A stretch of 64,000 nucleotides of DNA, from positions 1 through 64,000 of the forward strand of contig NZ_CABVHJ010000027.1 of assembly GCF_902497745.1 (NCBI RefSeq). Direction: 5' to 3'. The translations under genes were made by a program, and so were the position numbers. The notes under the pieces are model-generated. The model had not been told where the DNA came from, did no database searches, and worked only from the letters and a program-made list of their open reading frames with translations. This DNA is from Pseudomonas fluorescens (GTDB taxonomy: Bacteria > Pseudomonadota > Gammaproteobacteria > Pseudomonadales > Pseudomonadaceae). Shown piece after piece: positions 25,283 through 34,359 of the stretch. The first letter of the stretch is position 1. Each line of letters starts with the position of its first letter.

Positions 25283-25651
25283 ATGATCGACTTCAACAAC
25301 AAAGGCTTCTTCAAACTCAAGCAGAACGATGAATACGCCGAACGCGTAAGCGCGCTGCTGCTAGACGGCGAAGAAGTGATCGACTCTTACAAGGCCATGC
25401 GTGACGGCGTGGTGTTTACCAACAAGCGCATCATCGCAGTCAACGTTCAGGGCATTACCGGCAGCAAGAAGGATTTCACTTCCTTGCCGTACAAGAACAT
25501 CGTCGCCTACTCCGTGGAAACCTCGGGCACGTTCGATCTGGATTCGGAGCTGGAGATTTACTTCTCGTCACTGGGGAAGGTGAAGTTTGAATTCACCGGG
25601 AAGACTTCGATGGTGGAGATTTCCAAGTACATTTCGCAACATCTGTTGTAA
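25283..25651 (+). CDS. Bacterial PH-domain protein
   Basis: 122 residues with the bacterial pleckstrin-homology pattern. EEVIDSYKAMRDGVVFTNKRIIAVNVQG is followed by FTSLPYKNIVAYSVETSG and a final beta-plus-helix segment, LEIYFSSLGKVKFEFTGKTSMVEISKYISQHL. The phrase DGVVFTNKRII is diagnostic of this family. The start at 25283 has a GAGGATGG ribosome binding site; an in-frame codon at 25235 is less likely. It is cytoplasmic. Ligand and role are unknown; family members are often found in stress or general conserved contexts. Confidence 0.78.
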   Translation: MIDFNNKGFFKLKQNDEYAERVSALLLDGEEVIDSYKAMRDGVVFTNKRIIAVNVQGITGSKKDFTSLPYKNIVAYSVETSGTFDLDSELEIYFSSLGKVKFEFTGKTSMVEISKYISQHLL

Positions 25652-25663
25652 CGGCGCTGCCGA

Positions 25664-25993
25664 TCACAAGATGTCTTTCAAGTAACCCTTGAGCGCAAGG
25701 AGCGGCTGATCCAGCTGCTCCAGCGAACGCGCCTCGCTGAAATCAGCAGACAACTTGTGCAACTCGCGCCCCAGCGGTTTCTCGACACCGCCCAAGGCGT
25801 CCATCGCCAAGCCCAGGCATTCATTCATCTTGAACTGAATGGTCTCGACATCCCCGCGTCGCACCAATAGTTCGAAAATGTCTTTCTGGTAATCACCCAT
25901 GACCATGTCGTCCCGCAGAATCGGGCTCAGGCCTTCTTCCTCGTAAGCGAGCTTGAGGGAGAAAAGGGCGACTGTTTCCAGTGACGTTTCCAT
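25664..25993 (-). CDS. Small helical hypothetical protein, 109 aa
   Basis: The protein appears all-helical and acidic, without signal peptide or membrane segment. Features include LKLAYEEEGLSPILRDDMVMGDYQKDIFELL and MNECLGLAMDALGG. I do not recognise a family. It converges on the PH-domain gene with a 12-base gap. Upstream on the same strand lies the tRNA-Leu terminator, so it has its own promoter. Composition and length are consistent with a real protein. Confidence 0.55.
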   Translation of the reverse strand: METSLETVALFSLKLAYEEEGLSPILRDDMVMGDYQKDIFELLVRRGDVETIQFKMNECLGLAMDALGGVEKPLGRELHKLSADFSEARSLEQLDQPLLALKGYLKDIL

Positions 25994-26048
25994 GGGGTGA
26001 CCTTTGTGGGATCTCGCCGGACGGCCAGCGGCACTTTCCGGCAGACGA

Positions 26049-26080
26049 AAAAAAAGGCCTTGCTAAGCAAGACCTTTCTT
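26049..26080 (-). terminator. Terminator of the tRNA-Leu gene
   Basis: Read on the minus strand, GGTCTTGC pairs with GCAAGGCC around TTA, and a run of eight T follows. Confidence 0.85.
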
Positions 26081-26085
26081 AATTT

Positions 26086-26170
26086 TGGTGCCCCGAGGGA
26101 GACTCGAACTCCCACTCCTTTCGAAAACGGATTTTGAATCCGCCGCGTCTACCAATTCCGCCATCAGGGC
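26086..26170 (-). tRNA. tRNA-Leu (anticodon CAA)
   Basis: An 85-nt class-II tRNA with encoded CCA. The acceptor stem is GCCCTGA/TCGGGGC-like, the D-arm contains GGTAGACGC, and the anticodon loop TTCAAAA gives CAA (reading UUG). There is a variable arm, and the T-arm is GGTTCGA-type (GAGTTCGAGTCTC). A promoter lies upstream and a terminator downstream. Confidence 0.95.
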
Positions 26171-26183
26171 TCAATGGCGGCGA

Positions 26184-26212
26184 AGTATAGAGATGAGATT
26201 ACCGTCGGTCAA
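26184..26212 (-). promoter_or_regulatory. Promoter of tRNA-Leu
   Basis: On the minus strand TTGACC (26212-26207), a 17-base spacer and TATACT (26189-26184) lie 14 bases ahead of the mature tRNA end. Confidence 0.75.
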
Positions 26213-26277
26213 TCAGGTACATAGAGAATTTTCGATATTTCCGCTAGACTTTCCGGCCCTGCTAGACGAACCCCATC

Positions 26278-27342
26278 ATGCGCGTTGCTGACTTTACTTT
26301 CGAGCTCCCTGATTCGCTGATCGCCCGCCACCCTTTGGCCGAGCGTCGCGGTAGTCGCCTGCTGACCCTTGACGGGCCGAGCGGCGCCCTCGCACACCGT
26401 CAATTCACTGATTTGCTTGAGCATTTGCGCCCGGGCGATTTGATGGTGTTCAACAATACCCGGGTGATTCCGGCGCGGCTGTTCGGGCAGAAAGCGTCCG
26501 GCGGCAAGCTGGAAATCCTCGTTGAGCGGGTGCTCGATACGCACCGCGTGCTGGCCCATGTGCGTTCCAGCAAGTCGCCGAAGCCGGGTTCGAAGATTCT
26601 TATCGACGGTGGTGGCGAAGCCGAAATGCTTGCGCGTCATGATGCGTTGTTCGAACTGGGCTTCGCTGAAGAAGTGTTGCCGCTGCTCGATCGCGTCGGG
26701 CACATGCCGTTGCCTCCTTATATAGACCGCCCGGACGAAGGCTCGGATCGCGAGCGTTATCAGACCGTGTACGCCGAGAAACTCGGTGCGGTGGCGGCGC
26801 CGACCGCCGGGCTGCATTTCGATCAGTCGCTGATGGAAGCAATTGCGGCCAAGGGCGTCGAGACCACTTTCGTTACGTTGCACGTGGGCGCGGGGACGTT
26901 CCAGCCAGTGCGCGTCGAGAAGCTTGAAGATCACCACATGCACACCGAGTGGCTGGAAGTCGGCCAGGACGTGGTCGATGCGGTCGCGGCGTGCCGTGCG
27001 CGTGGTGGTCGGGTGATTGCGGTGGGTACCACCAGCGTGCGTTCGCTGGAAAGTGCCGCGCGTGATGGCGTGCTCAAACCGTTCAGTGGCGACACCGATA
27101 TCTTTATTTACCCGGGCCGGCCTTTCCATGTGGTCGACGCCCTGGTGACCAATTTCCATTTGCCGGAATCGACGCTGTTGATGCTGGTTTCGGCATTTGC
27201 CGGTTATCCCGAGACCATGGCGGCCTACAAGGCTGCCGTCGACAACGGTTACCGCTTTTTCAGCTACGGTGATGCGATGTTCATCACCCGTAATCCCGCA
27301 CCGACTGCCCCTGAACAAACAGGCCCAGAGGAAACAGAATGA
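26278..27342 (+). CDS. queA: S-adenosylmethionine:tRNA ribosyltransferase-isomerase
   Basis: QueA transfers the ribosyl part of SAM to preQ1 in tRNA, making epoxyqueuosine at wobble position 34. The 354-residue protein begins MRVADFTFELPDSLIARHPL. Conserved blocks are LMVFNNTRVIPARLFG, the GHMPLPPYI loop, YQTVYAEKLGAVAAPTAGLHF, LHVGAGTFQPV and VTNFHLPESTLLMLVSAFAG. It overlaps tgt by four bases (ATGA), so the queuosine pair is translationally coupled. Its promoter must share the 107-base gap with the divergent tRNA-Leu gene. Confidence 0.97.
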   Translation: MRVADFTFELPDSLIARHPLAERRGSRLLTLDGPSGALAHRQFTDLLEHLRPGDLMVFNNTRVIPARLFGQKASGGKLEILVERVLDTHRVLAHVRSSKSPKPGSKILIDGGGEAEMLARHDALFELGFAEEVLPLLDRVGHMPLPPYIDRPDEGSDRERYQTVYAEKLGAVAAPTAGLHFDQSLMEAIAAKGVETTFVTLHVGAGTFQPVRVEKLEDHHMHTEWLEVGQDVVDAVAACRARGGRVIAVGTTSVRSLESAARDGVLKPFSGDTDIFIYPGRPFHVVDALVTNFHLPESTLLMLVSAFAGYPETMAAYKAAVDNGYRFFSYGDAMFITRNPAPTAPEQTGPEETE

Positions 27343-28472
27343 GTCGCGAATGTCGCATGTCCTTTGAACTTCTGGCCACCGATGGCAAGGCCCGGCGTGG
27401 TCGCCTGACCTTCCCGCGTGGCACCGTCGAGACCCCGGCGTTCATGCCGGTGGGCACTTACGGCACGGTCAAGGGCATGTTGCCGCGTGACATCGTTGCC
27501 ACCGGCGCAGAAATCATTCTCGGTAACACCTTCCACCTGTGGCTGCGTCCTGGCACCCAAGTGATCAAGGAGCACGGCGACCTGCACGATTTCATGCAGT
27601 GGAAAGGCCCGATCCTCACCGACTCCGGTGGCTTCCAGGTGTTCAGCCTCGGCGCGATGCGCAAGATCAAGGAGGAGGGCGTGACCTTCGCTTCCCCGGT
27701 CGACGGCGCCAAAGTATTCATGGGCCCGGAAGAGTCGATGCAGGTGCAGCGCGATCTCGGCTCCGACATCGTGATGATTTTCGACGAATGCACGCCGTAC
27801 CCGGCTGACGAAGACGTCGCGCGCGTATCGATGGAGTTGTCGCTGCGCTGGGCTCAGCGTTCGAAAAATGCCCACGGTGACAACACCGCAGCGTTGTTCG
27901 GCATCGTTCAGGGCGGCATGCACCAGGATCTGCGCATGCGTTCGCTCGAAGGCCTCGACAAAATCGGCTTCGATGGCCTGGCCATTGGCGGTCTGTCGGT
28001 GGGCGAGCCGAAGCACGAGATGATCAAAGTGCTGGATTATCTGCCGGGCATGATGCCGGCTGACAAACCTCGTTACCTTATGGGCGTTGGCAAACCGGAA
28101 GATCTGGTTGAGGGTGTGCGCCGCGGTGTGGACATGTTCGATTGCGTGATGCCAACCCGTAATGCCCGCAATGGGCATCTGTTCATTGATACCGGCGTGC
28201 TGAAGATCCGTAACGCGTTCCATCGCCATGATGAATCGCCGCTGGATCCGACCTGCGATTGCTATACCTGCCAGAACTTCTCCCGCGCTTATCTGCATCA
28301 CCTGGACAAGTGCGGCGAAATGCTGGGAAGCATGCTCAATACCATCCATAACTTGCGCCATTATCAGGTGCTGATGGCTGGTTTGCGCGAGGCTATTCAA
28401 CAGGGTACATTGGCCGCCTTTGTCGATGCCTTCTACGCCAAACGCGGGCTCCCCGTTCCGCCTTTGGACTGA
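27339..28472 (+). CDS. tgt: Queuine/preQ1 tRNA-guanine transglycosylase
   Basis: Tgt exchanges guanine 34 for preQ1 in tRNAs with GUN anticodons. The 377-residue TIM barrel has the catalytic aspartates in ILTDSGGFQVFSLG and VDMFDCVMPTRNARNG. The zinc site is formed by CDCYTCQNFSRAYLHHL (three Cys and one His). The ATG at 27339 has the ribosome binding site AGAGG inside the end of queA. The more common family start (MSFELLATDG) is six codons on at 27357 but lacks a ribosome binding site, so both remain possible. yajC follows 43 bases downstream. Confidence 0.96.
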   Translation: MSRECRMSFELLATDGKARRGRLTFPRGTVETPAFMPVGTYGTVKGMLPRDIVATGAEIILGNTFHLWLRPGTQVIKEHGDLHDFMQWKGPILTDSGGFQVFSLGAMRKIKEEGVTFASPVDGAKVFMGPEESMQVQRDLGSDIVMIFDECTPYPADEDVARVSMELSLRWAQRSKNAHGDNTAALFGIVQGGMHQDLRMRSLEGLDKIGFDGLAIGGLSVGEPKHEMIKVLDYLPGMMPADKPRYLMGVGKPEDLVEGVRRGVDMFDCVMPTRNARNGHLFIDTGVLKIRNAFHRHDESPLDPTCDCYTCQNFSRAYLHHLDKCGEMLGSMLNTIHNLRHYQVLMAGLREAIQQGTLAAFVDAFYAKRGLPVPPLD

Positions 28473-28515
28473 GTTTTCTGACCCCAAGATTCAACATTTG
28501 CAACTGGAGTGCTAA

Positions 28516-28854
28516 ATGAGCTTTTTTATCTCTAACGCCATGGCTGACGCGGCTGCACCGGCTGCTGCCGGCCCAATGGGCGGCGGTTTCGAGTGGATTT
28601 TCCTGGTCGGCTTCCTGGTCATCTTCTACCTGATGATCTGGCGTCCACAGGCCAAGCGCGCCAAAGAGCAGAAGAACCTGCTGAGCAGCCTGCAGAAAGG
28701 CGACGAAGTTGTGACCACTGGCGGCATCGCTGGCAAGATCACCAAAGTGGCTGATGACTTCGTGGTTCTGGAAGTTTCCGACACCGTGGAAATGAAGTTC
28801 CAGAAAGGCGCCATCGCCGCCACGCTGCCAAAAGGCACGCTGAAAGCGATCTGA
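28516..28854 (+). CDS. yajC: Preprotein translocase subunit YajC
   Basis: A 112-residue single-pass membrane protein that associates with SecDF. The membrane helix is WIFLVGFLVIFYLMIWRPQ, followed by the cytoplasmic KRAKEQKNLLSSLQKGDEVVTTGGIAGKI region, which is highly conserved. The Ala-rich N-terminus (ADAAAPAAAGPMGGG) is typical of Pseudomonas. It lies between tgt and secD in the usual gene order. Confidence 0.95.
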   Translation: MSFFISNAMADAAAPAAAGPMGGGFEWIFLVGFLVIFYLMIWRPQAKRAKEQKNLLSSLQKGDEVVTTGGIAGKITKVADDFVVLEVSDTVEMKFQKGAIAATLPKGTLKAI

Positions 28855-28918
28855 AGCAACAACTTCTACTCAATCGACGGGGCGCGCAAGGCGCCCCGCG
28901 TTCATAACGGGCGGCGTG

Positions 28919-30787
28919 ATGCTGAACAAATATCCTCTGTGGAAATACATTCTGATCCTGGCGGTGCTGGCGATCGGTCTGATTTATTCCGCTCCGAATC
29001 TATACCCCGATGACCCGGCCATTCAGGTCAGCGGTGCAAGCACTGCGCTGCAAGTCAATCAGGCTGATCTGGATCGTGTGAGCACTGCGCTCAAGGAGTC
29101 CGGGATCAACGTCAAGGCCGCCACGCTGGCAGCCAACGGCAAGGGCGGTCTGATCCGTCTGAGCAAGGCTGAAGACCAGCTGCCGGCCAAAGACGTTGTG
29201 CGCAAGGCGTTGGGTGATGACTACGTCGTCGCGCTGAACCTGGCACAGACCACCCCGCAATGGCTGCGCAATCTGGGCGCGCACCCGATGAAGCTGGGTC
29301 TGGACTTGTCCGGTGGTGTGCACTTCCTGCTGGAAGTGGACATGGACAAAGCCCTCGATGCACGCCTGAAAGTCTACGAAGGCGACGTCAAGAGCCTGCT
29401 GCGCAAAGAGAAGCTGCGCTATCGCAGTCTGCCGCAACTGGGCGGTGCCATTCAGTTGGGCTTCAGCGATGAAGATTCCCGCGAGCAGGCCCGTGCACTG
29501 ATCCGCAAGAACTTCAACGATTTCGACATTGTTCCGGCCGACCTCAACGGTCAACCGGTGCTGCGTCTGGCGATGACCCCGGCGAAGCTGGCGGAAATCC
29601 GTGAATACTCCATCAAGCAGAACTTGACCACGGTACGTAACCGCGTCAACGAGCTGGGTGTTGCCGAACCGATCGTTCAGCGTCAGGGCGCCAACCGCAT
29701 TGTGGTTGAGCTGCCGGGCGTGCAGGACACTGCCGAAGCCAAGCGTATTCTCGGCAAGACAGCCAACCTTGAGTTCCGTCTGGCTGCTGAGCCGGGTGCT
29801 TCGAAAGCCACCTCCGAAACCTTCGAGTTCCGTGAAGGCAATCGTCCGCCAGCACAGATCGAGCGTGGTCTGATCATCACCGGTGACCAGGTCACTGACG
29901 CCAAGGCCGGTTTCGGCGAGCACGGCACCCCGGAAGTGAACATCCGTCTGGATGGTCACGGTGGTGAGCTGATGAGCCGCGCTACTCGTTCGAACGTCGG
30001 TCGCAGCATGGCGGTGATCTTCATCGAACAGCGTCCGATCACCACTTACACCAAGCAAGTGGTCGATGGCGTCGAGAAAGACGTGGCGGTGCAAACGTTC
30101 AAAGAAGAGAAGAAGATCATCAGCCTGGCGACCATTCAGTCGCCGCTGGGTGCTCAGTTCCGCATCACTGGCCTGAACGGTCAGGGCGAATCGTCTGAAC
30201 TGGCGCTGCTGCTGCGTGCCGGTGGTCTTGCTGCACCGATGTACTTCGCTGAAGAGCGCACCATCGGCCCGAGCCTGGGTGCTGACAACATCACCAAAGG
30301 TATCGACGCGTCGCTGTGGGGCATGCTGTTCGTGTCGCTGTTCATCATCGCCATCTACCGCTTCTTCGGCATCATCGCCACCGTCGCACTGGCGGTGAAC
30401 ATGGTGCTGCTGCTGGCCCTGATGTCGCTGCTGGGTGCAACGCTGACCCTGCCGGGTATCGCCGGTATCGTGCTGACCATGGGTATGGCGGTCGACGCCA
30501 ACGTGCTGATCTTCTCGCGGATTCGTGAAGAGATCGCCGCCGGCATGACCGTGCAGCGTGCAATCAACGAAGGCTTCGGCCGGGCATTCACCGCGATTCT
30601 CGACGCCAACCTGACTACCTTGTTGGTCGGCGGGATTCTCTTTGCCATGGGCACCGGCCCGGTCAAAGGTTTCGCAGTGACCATGTCCCTCGGGATCTTT
30701 ACCTCGATGTTCACGGCCATCATGGTGACCCGCGCAATGGTCAACCTGATCTTTGGCGGACGTGACTTCAAGAAGTTGTGGATTTAA
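28919..30787 (+). CDS. secD: Protein translocase subunit SecD
   Basis: SecD uses the proton gradient to pull proteins out of SecYEG on the periplasmic side. The 622-residue protein has an N-terminal helix (WKYILILAVLAIGLIYS), a large periplasmic P1 domain (GLDLSGGVHFLLEVDM motif) and a C-terminal block of five helices. These include GMAVDANVLIFSRIREE and the family motif LDANLTTLLVG. A GTG precedes the ATG in frame; the ATG at 28919 is chosen. secF follows after 9 bases. Confidence 0.96.
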   Translation: MLNKYPLWKYILILAVLAIGLIYSAPNLYPDDPAIQVSGASTALQVNQADLDRVSTALKESGINVKAATLAANGKGGLIRLSKAEDQLPAKDVVRKALGDDYVVALNLAQTTPQWLRNLGAHPMKLGLDLSGGVHFLLEVDMDKALDARLKVYEGDVKSLLRKEKLRYRSLPQLGGAIQLGFSDEDSREQARALIRKNFNDFDIVPADLNGQPVLRLAMTPAKLAEIREYSIKQNLTTVRNRVNELGVAEPIVQRQGANRIVVELPGVQDTAEAKRILGKTANLEFRLAAEPGASKATSETFEFREGNRPPAQIERGLIITGDQVTDAKAGFGEHGTPEVNIRLDGHGGELMSRATRSNVGRSMAVIFIEQRPITTYTKQVVDGVEKDVAVQTFKEEKKIISLATIQSPLGAQFRITGLNGQGESSELALLLRAGGLAAPMYFAEERTIGPSLGADNITKGIDASLWGMLFVSLFIIAIYRFFGIIATVALAVNMVLLLALMSLLGATLTLPGIAGIVLTMGMAVDANVLIFSRIREEIAAGMTVQRAINEGFGRAFTAILDANLTTLLVGGILFAMGTGPVKGFAVTMSLGIFTSMFTAIMVTRAMVNLIFGGRDFKKLWI

Positions 30788-30796
30788 GGGGCTGCC

Positions 30797-31711
30797 ATGT
30801 TACGTACAATCAACTTCATGGGCGTTCGCAACTTCGCGTTCGGCGTCACAGTATTCCTCACCTTGCTGGCTATGTTCAGTGTCGCTACCAAGGGCATGAA
30901 CTGGGGGCTGGACTTCACCGGCGGTACGCTCATCGAGCTGACCTACGAGCGTCCGGCCGACGTTACCAAGGTGCGTGAGCAGCTGGCGACGTCGGGTTAC
31001 CACGAAGCCATCGTGCAGAGCTTCGGTGCTACTACCGATCTGCTGGTGCGCATGCCAGGTGAAGACCCGCAACTGGGCCATCAGGTGGCGGAAGCGCTGT
31101 TGAAGGTCGGCGGCGACAACCCGGCGACGGTCAAGCGTGTCGAGTTCGTCGGCCCGCAGGTCGGTGAAGAGCTGCGCGACCAGGGCGGCCTCGGCATGCT
31201 GCTGGCGCTCGGCGGTATCCTGATCTACCTGGCTTTCCGCTTTCAGTGGAAGTTCGCGGTCGGCGCCATTGTTTCGCTGATTCACGACGTGATCGTAACC
31301 ATCGGTATCCTGTCGTACTTCCAGATCACTTTCGATCTGACCGTGCTGGCGGCGGTGCTGGCGATCATCGGTTACTCGCTGAACGACACCATCGTGGTAT
31401 TCGACCGGGTTCGTGAGAACTTCCGTGTCCTGCGCAAGGCAACGCTGATCGAGAACATCAACATCTCGACCACGCAAACCCTGCTGCGCACCATGGCGAC
31501 GTCGATCTCCACCTTGCTGGCGATCGCGGCACTGCTGTTCTTCGGCGGTGACAACCTGTTCGGCTTCTCGATCGCGCTGTTTATCGGTGTTCTGGCGGGT
31601 ACCTACTCGTCGATCTACATCGCTAACGTGGTGCTGATCTGGCTGAACCTGACTACCGAGGATCTGATTCCTCCGGCCAACACCGAGAAGGAAGTCGACG
31701 ACCGTCCATAA
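30797..31711 (+). CDS. secF: Protein translocase subunit SecF
   Basis: The partner of SecD, 304 residues and six membrane helices. The P1-like motif GLDFTGGTLIELTYE and the helix-4 motif YSLNDTIVVFDRVREN are the standard signatures; the Asp there belongs to the proton path. It is the last gene of the queA-tgt-yajC-secD-secF run and is followed by a terminator. Confidence 0.96.
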   Translation: MLRTINFMGVRNFAFGVTVFLTLLAMFSVATKGMNWGLDFTGGTLIELTYERPADVTKVREQLATSGYHEAIVQSFGATTDLLVRMPGEDPQLGHQVAEALLKVGGDNPATVKRVEFVGPQVGEELRDQGGLGMLLALGGILIYLAFRFQWKFAVGAIVSLIHDVIVTIGILSYFQITFDLTVLAAVLAIIGYSLNDTIVVFDRVRENFRVLRKATLIENINISTTQTLLRTMATSISTLLAIAALLFFGGDNLFGFSIALFIGVLAGTYSSIYIANVVLIWLNLTTEDLIPPANTEKEVDDRP

Positions 31712-31742
31712 CGGCCATCGTTTTCCCGGCTGTCAGCCCAAG

Positions 31743-31774
31743 AAAGGCGCGAGTTGAACTCGCGCCTTTTTTTA
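31743..31774 (+). terminator. Terminator after secF
   Basis: AAAGGCGCGAGTT pairs with AACTCGCGCCTTT, followed by a T-run. Confidence 0.92.
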
Positions 31775-31832
31775 TGCTCCAAGGCTGGGAGAAGCGCGGG
31801 CGCGTCCCGCATGTGATGGTCAGGAGGTTCAT

Positions 31833-32381
31833 GTGAACAAGTCGTTGCTGGTTGGTGCGGTATTGGGTGCTGTCGGTGTGACTGCCGGGGGTGCTGTTGC
31901 CACCTACAGCCTGGTTAAAAGCGGCCCTGAGTATGCGCAAGTATTGGCCGTTGAACCGGTTAAAACACAGATCAAGACTCCACGTGAAGTGTGCAAGGAC
32001 GTGACAGTGACTCGTCAGGCACCGGTAAAAGATCAACATCAGATTGCCGGTACCGTCGTCGGTGCGCTGGCAGGTGGTTTGCTGGGTAATCAGATTGGCG
32101 GCGGCACCGGCAAGAAGATTGCCACGGTAGCCGGTGCGGTCGGTGGGGGTTATGCGGGTAACAAGGTGCAGGAAGGCATGCAGGAGCGTGACACCTACAC
32201 CACCACGCAAACCCGCTGCAATACGGTCAATGACATCAGCGACAAGGTCGTCGGTTACGACGTGCGTTACTCGCTCGATGGCAAAGAAGGCAAAGTGCGG
32301 ATGGATCGCGATCCGGGCAACCAGATTCCGGTCGACAAGGAAGGCAAGCTGATTCTGTCGCAGAATGAGCCGGCTCAGTAA
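31833..32381 (+). CDS. Glycine-zipper 2TM-domain protein
   Basis: 182 residues starting at a GTG with a strong CAGGAGG ribosome binding site. An N-terminal hydrophobic helix (LLVGAVLGAVGVTAGGAVATY) is followed by a soluble part and the glycine zipper IAGTVVGALAGGLLGNQIGGG plus IATVAGAVGGGYAGNK, as in SlyB/PcP-type envelope proteins. The C-terminal domain ends VGYDVRYSLDGKEGKVRMDRDPG. No lipobox is seen, so anchoring is by the N-terminal helix. It is likely envelope-associated; its precise role is unknown. It has its own terminator. Confidence 0.85.
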   Translation: MNKSLLVGAVLGAVGVTAGGAVATYSLVKSGPEYAQVLAVEPVKTQIKTPREVCKDVTVTRQAPVKDQHQIAGTVVGALAGGLLGNQIGGGTGKKIATVAGAVGGGYAGNKVQEGMQERDTYTTTQTRCNTVNDISDKVVGYDVRYSLDGKEGKVRMDRDPGNQIPVDKEGKLILSQNEPAQ

Positions 32382-32401
32382 AAGCTGACTGTTTTAACAA
32401 G

Positions 32402-32427
32402 AAGCACCCTGCGGGGTGCTTTTTTGT
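32402..32427 (+). terminator. Terminator after the glycine-zipper gene
   Basis: AAGCACCC pairs with GGGTGCTT around TGCG, followed by a run of T. Confidence 0.9.
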
Positions 32428-32458
32428 GCCCGCCATTTTTGGCTAACCCCGGATCCCC

Positions 32459-32548
32459 TGTGGGAGCGAGCTTGCTCGCGAATGCGGTCTGGCATTCAGC
32501 ATCTATGCAGGCTGTTCCACCGCTTTCGCGAGCAAGCTCGCTCCCACA
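32459..32548. repeat. REP inverted pair
   Basis: GTGGGAGCGAGCTTGCTCGCG and its reverse complement flank about 47 bases between two terminators and convergent genes. Confidence 0.9.
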
Positions 32549-32577
32549 AGGATTTGTTTCGGCCTGAATACAGACAT

Positions 32578-32607
32578 AAAAAAAGCACCCCGAAGGGTGC
32601 TTTTTTC
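32578..32607. terminator. Bidirectional terminator downstream of suhB
   Basis: AAAAGCACCC pairs with GGGTGCTTTT around CGAA; A-run and T-run on either side serve both strands. Confidence 0.88.
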
Positions 32608-32621
32608 GTTTCGCGGAAAGC

Positions 32622-33440
32622 TTAGCGCTTCAGCGAAGCCGGCAGGTGCGGCTGGATCGCCGTCAGAACTGCCTTGAAGCATTTGGTGTTGCCGGCAACG
32701 ATGTGGCCTTTTTCAAGGAAGTCGTGACCGCCGGTGAAGTCACTCACCAGGCCGCCAGCTTCTTGAATCAGCAGGGCGCCTGCAGCCATGTCCCACTCGG
32801 ACAGACCCGACTCCCAGAACGCGTCGAAACGACCGGCAGCCACATAGGCCAGGTCCAGGCTCGCCGAGCCCGCGCGGCGGATACCGGCAGTCTGGCCAAC
32901 CAGGGCGCGGAACATGCCCAGGTAGTTGTCGAGGTTGTCCATCTGATCGTCACGGAACGGGAAGCCGGTACCCAGCAGGGCGCCGTCGAGGCTGGTGCGA
33001 CCGCTGACGCGCAGACGGCGACCGTTCAGTTGAGCGCCGCGACCACGGCTGGCGGTGAATTCTTCCTGGCGAACCGGGTCCAGAACCACTGCGTGTTCCA
33101 GGCGACCGCGGTATTTGCAGGCGATGCTGACAGCGAAGTGCGGAATGCCACGCAGGAAGTTGGTGGTGCCGTCCAGTGGGTCGATGATCCACAGGTATTC
33201 TTCGCCTTCGATGCCGGTGCCGGCGTGCAGGCCAGTCTCTTCACCCTGGATCGAGTGATTCGGGTAAGCCTTGCGCAGGGCATCGATGATTTTCTGTTCA
33301 GCGGCGCGATCGACCTCGGATACATAATCCTTGGCGTCTTTTTCGTCGACCTTGATGGTATCCAGGCGCTCGATGGAGCGGAAGATCAGTTCACTGGCGC
33401 TGCGGGCGGCGCGCAGCGCGATATTCAGCATGGGCTGCAT
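32622..33440 (-). CDS. suhB: Inositol-1-monophosphatase SuhB
   Basis: A 272-residue Mg-dependent phosphatase of the inositol monophosphatase family. In Gammaproteobacteria SuhB also joins the Nus complex that promotes rRNA transcription and folding. Metal-site motifs are WIIDPLDGTTNF, the upstream glutamates near HSIQGEETG, and LSEWDMAAGALLIQEAGG. The start MQPMLNIALRAARSA matches Pseudomonas homologues. It is divergent from trmJ with a 145-base shared region. In P. aeruginosa SuhB also affects virulence regulation. Confidence 0.95.
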   Translation of the reverse strand: MQPMLNIALRAARSASELIFRSIERLDTIKVDEKDAKDYVSEVDRAAEQKIIDALRKAYPNHSIQGEETGLHAGTGIEGEEYLWIIDPLDGTTNFLRGIPHFAVSIACKYRGRLEHAVVLDPVRQEEFTASRGRGAQLNGRRLRVSGRTSLDGALLGTGFPFRDDQMDNLDNYLGMFRALVGQTAGIRRAGSASLDLAYVAAGRFDAFWESGLSEWDMAAGALLIQEAGGLVSDFTGGHDFLEKGHIVAGNTKCFKAVLTAIQPHLPASLKR

Positions 33441-33585
33441 GGATGTGTCACCTAAGGTTGTTAAAGAAAGCCGCGCATTCTATCAGAACTTTTCTTCAGG
33501 TGAAGGACGCTGTTCGCTTTCATAGCTTAACGGTAGGCTGTTCTGTAAGATTTGCACCCCTTTCCTGTGTCCGAGAGCGCCTCCC

Positions 33586-34356
33586 TTGCTGCAGAACATT
33601 CGTGTCGTCCTGGTCAATACCAGCCACCCCGGCAATATCGGCGGGGCCGCGCGCGCCATGAAAAACATGGGTCTGTCGCGATTGGTGCTGGTCGAACCGC
33701 GCCTGTTTCCGCACCACGAGGCGGATGCTCGCGCCTCTGGTGCCGGTGACATCCTGGAAAACGCACAAGTCGTCGCCACCCTGGAAGACGCCTTGGTCGG
33801 CTGCAATCTGGTGCTTGGCACCAGCGCCCGGGACCGTCGAATCCCCTGGCCGCTGCTGGATCCGCGCGAGTGCGGCACCAAAGTGGTTGAAGAAGCCGGG
33901 CAGGGCGCCGAAATCGCTCTGGTATTCGGTCGTGAAGATTCCGGTCTGACCAACGAAGAGCTGCAGCGATGTCACTTTCACGTGCATATCCCCTCCGACC
34001 CTGAGTTCAGTTCGCTGAACCTGGGCGCGGCGGTGCAGGTGTTGAGCTACGAAGTGCGCATGGCCTGGCTGGCTGCACAAGGTCAGCCGAGCAAGATCGA
34101 GAAAGAAGAAGTGGCCTCGGTGAAAAGCGCCGAACTGGCGACCATGGATGAGCTGGAGCGCTTTTATGAGCATCTGGAGCAGACGCTGGTCGCCATCGAA
34201 TTCCTCGATCCGGAAAAACCCCGGCACTTGATGGCGCGCCTGCGCCGGTTGTACGGACGCAGCTCGGTCAGCCGGGCGGAAATGAATATTTTGCGTGGCA
34301 TCCTCACGGAAACCCAGAAAGCGGCCCGTGGTGAGCTTCTTAAGCGGAAGGACTAA
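33586..34356 (+). CDS. trmJ: tRNA (Cm32/Um32) 2'-O-methyltransferase TrmJ
   Basis: A SPOUT-class methyltransferase (256 residues) that methylates the ribose at position 32 of several tRNAs. The knot-fold motifs are VLVNTSHPGNIGGAARAMKNMG at the start, LGTSARDRRIPWP in the middle, and the SAM-binding VFGREDSGLTNEEL plus VHIPSDPEFSSLNLGAAVQVL. It starts with TTG, as homologues do (MLxxIRVVLVNTSHPGN). The stop touches the cysE start region, so the two are probably cotranscribed. Confidence 0.95.
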   Translation: MLQNIRVVLVNTSHPGNIGGAARAMKNMGLSRLVLVEPRLFPHHEADARASGAGDILENAQVVATLEDALVGCNLVLGTSARDRRIPWPLLDPRECGTKVVEEAGQGAEIALVFGREDSGLTNEELQRCHFHVHIPSDPEFSSLNLGAAVQVLSYEVRMAWLAAQGQPSKIEKEEVASVKSAELATMDELERFYEHLEQTLVAIEFLDPEKPRHLMARLRRLYGRSSVSRAEMNILRGILTETQKAARGELLKRKD

Positions 34357-34359
34357 ATG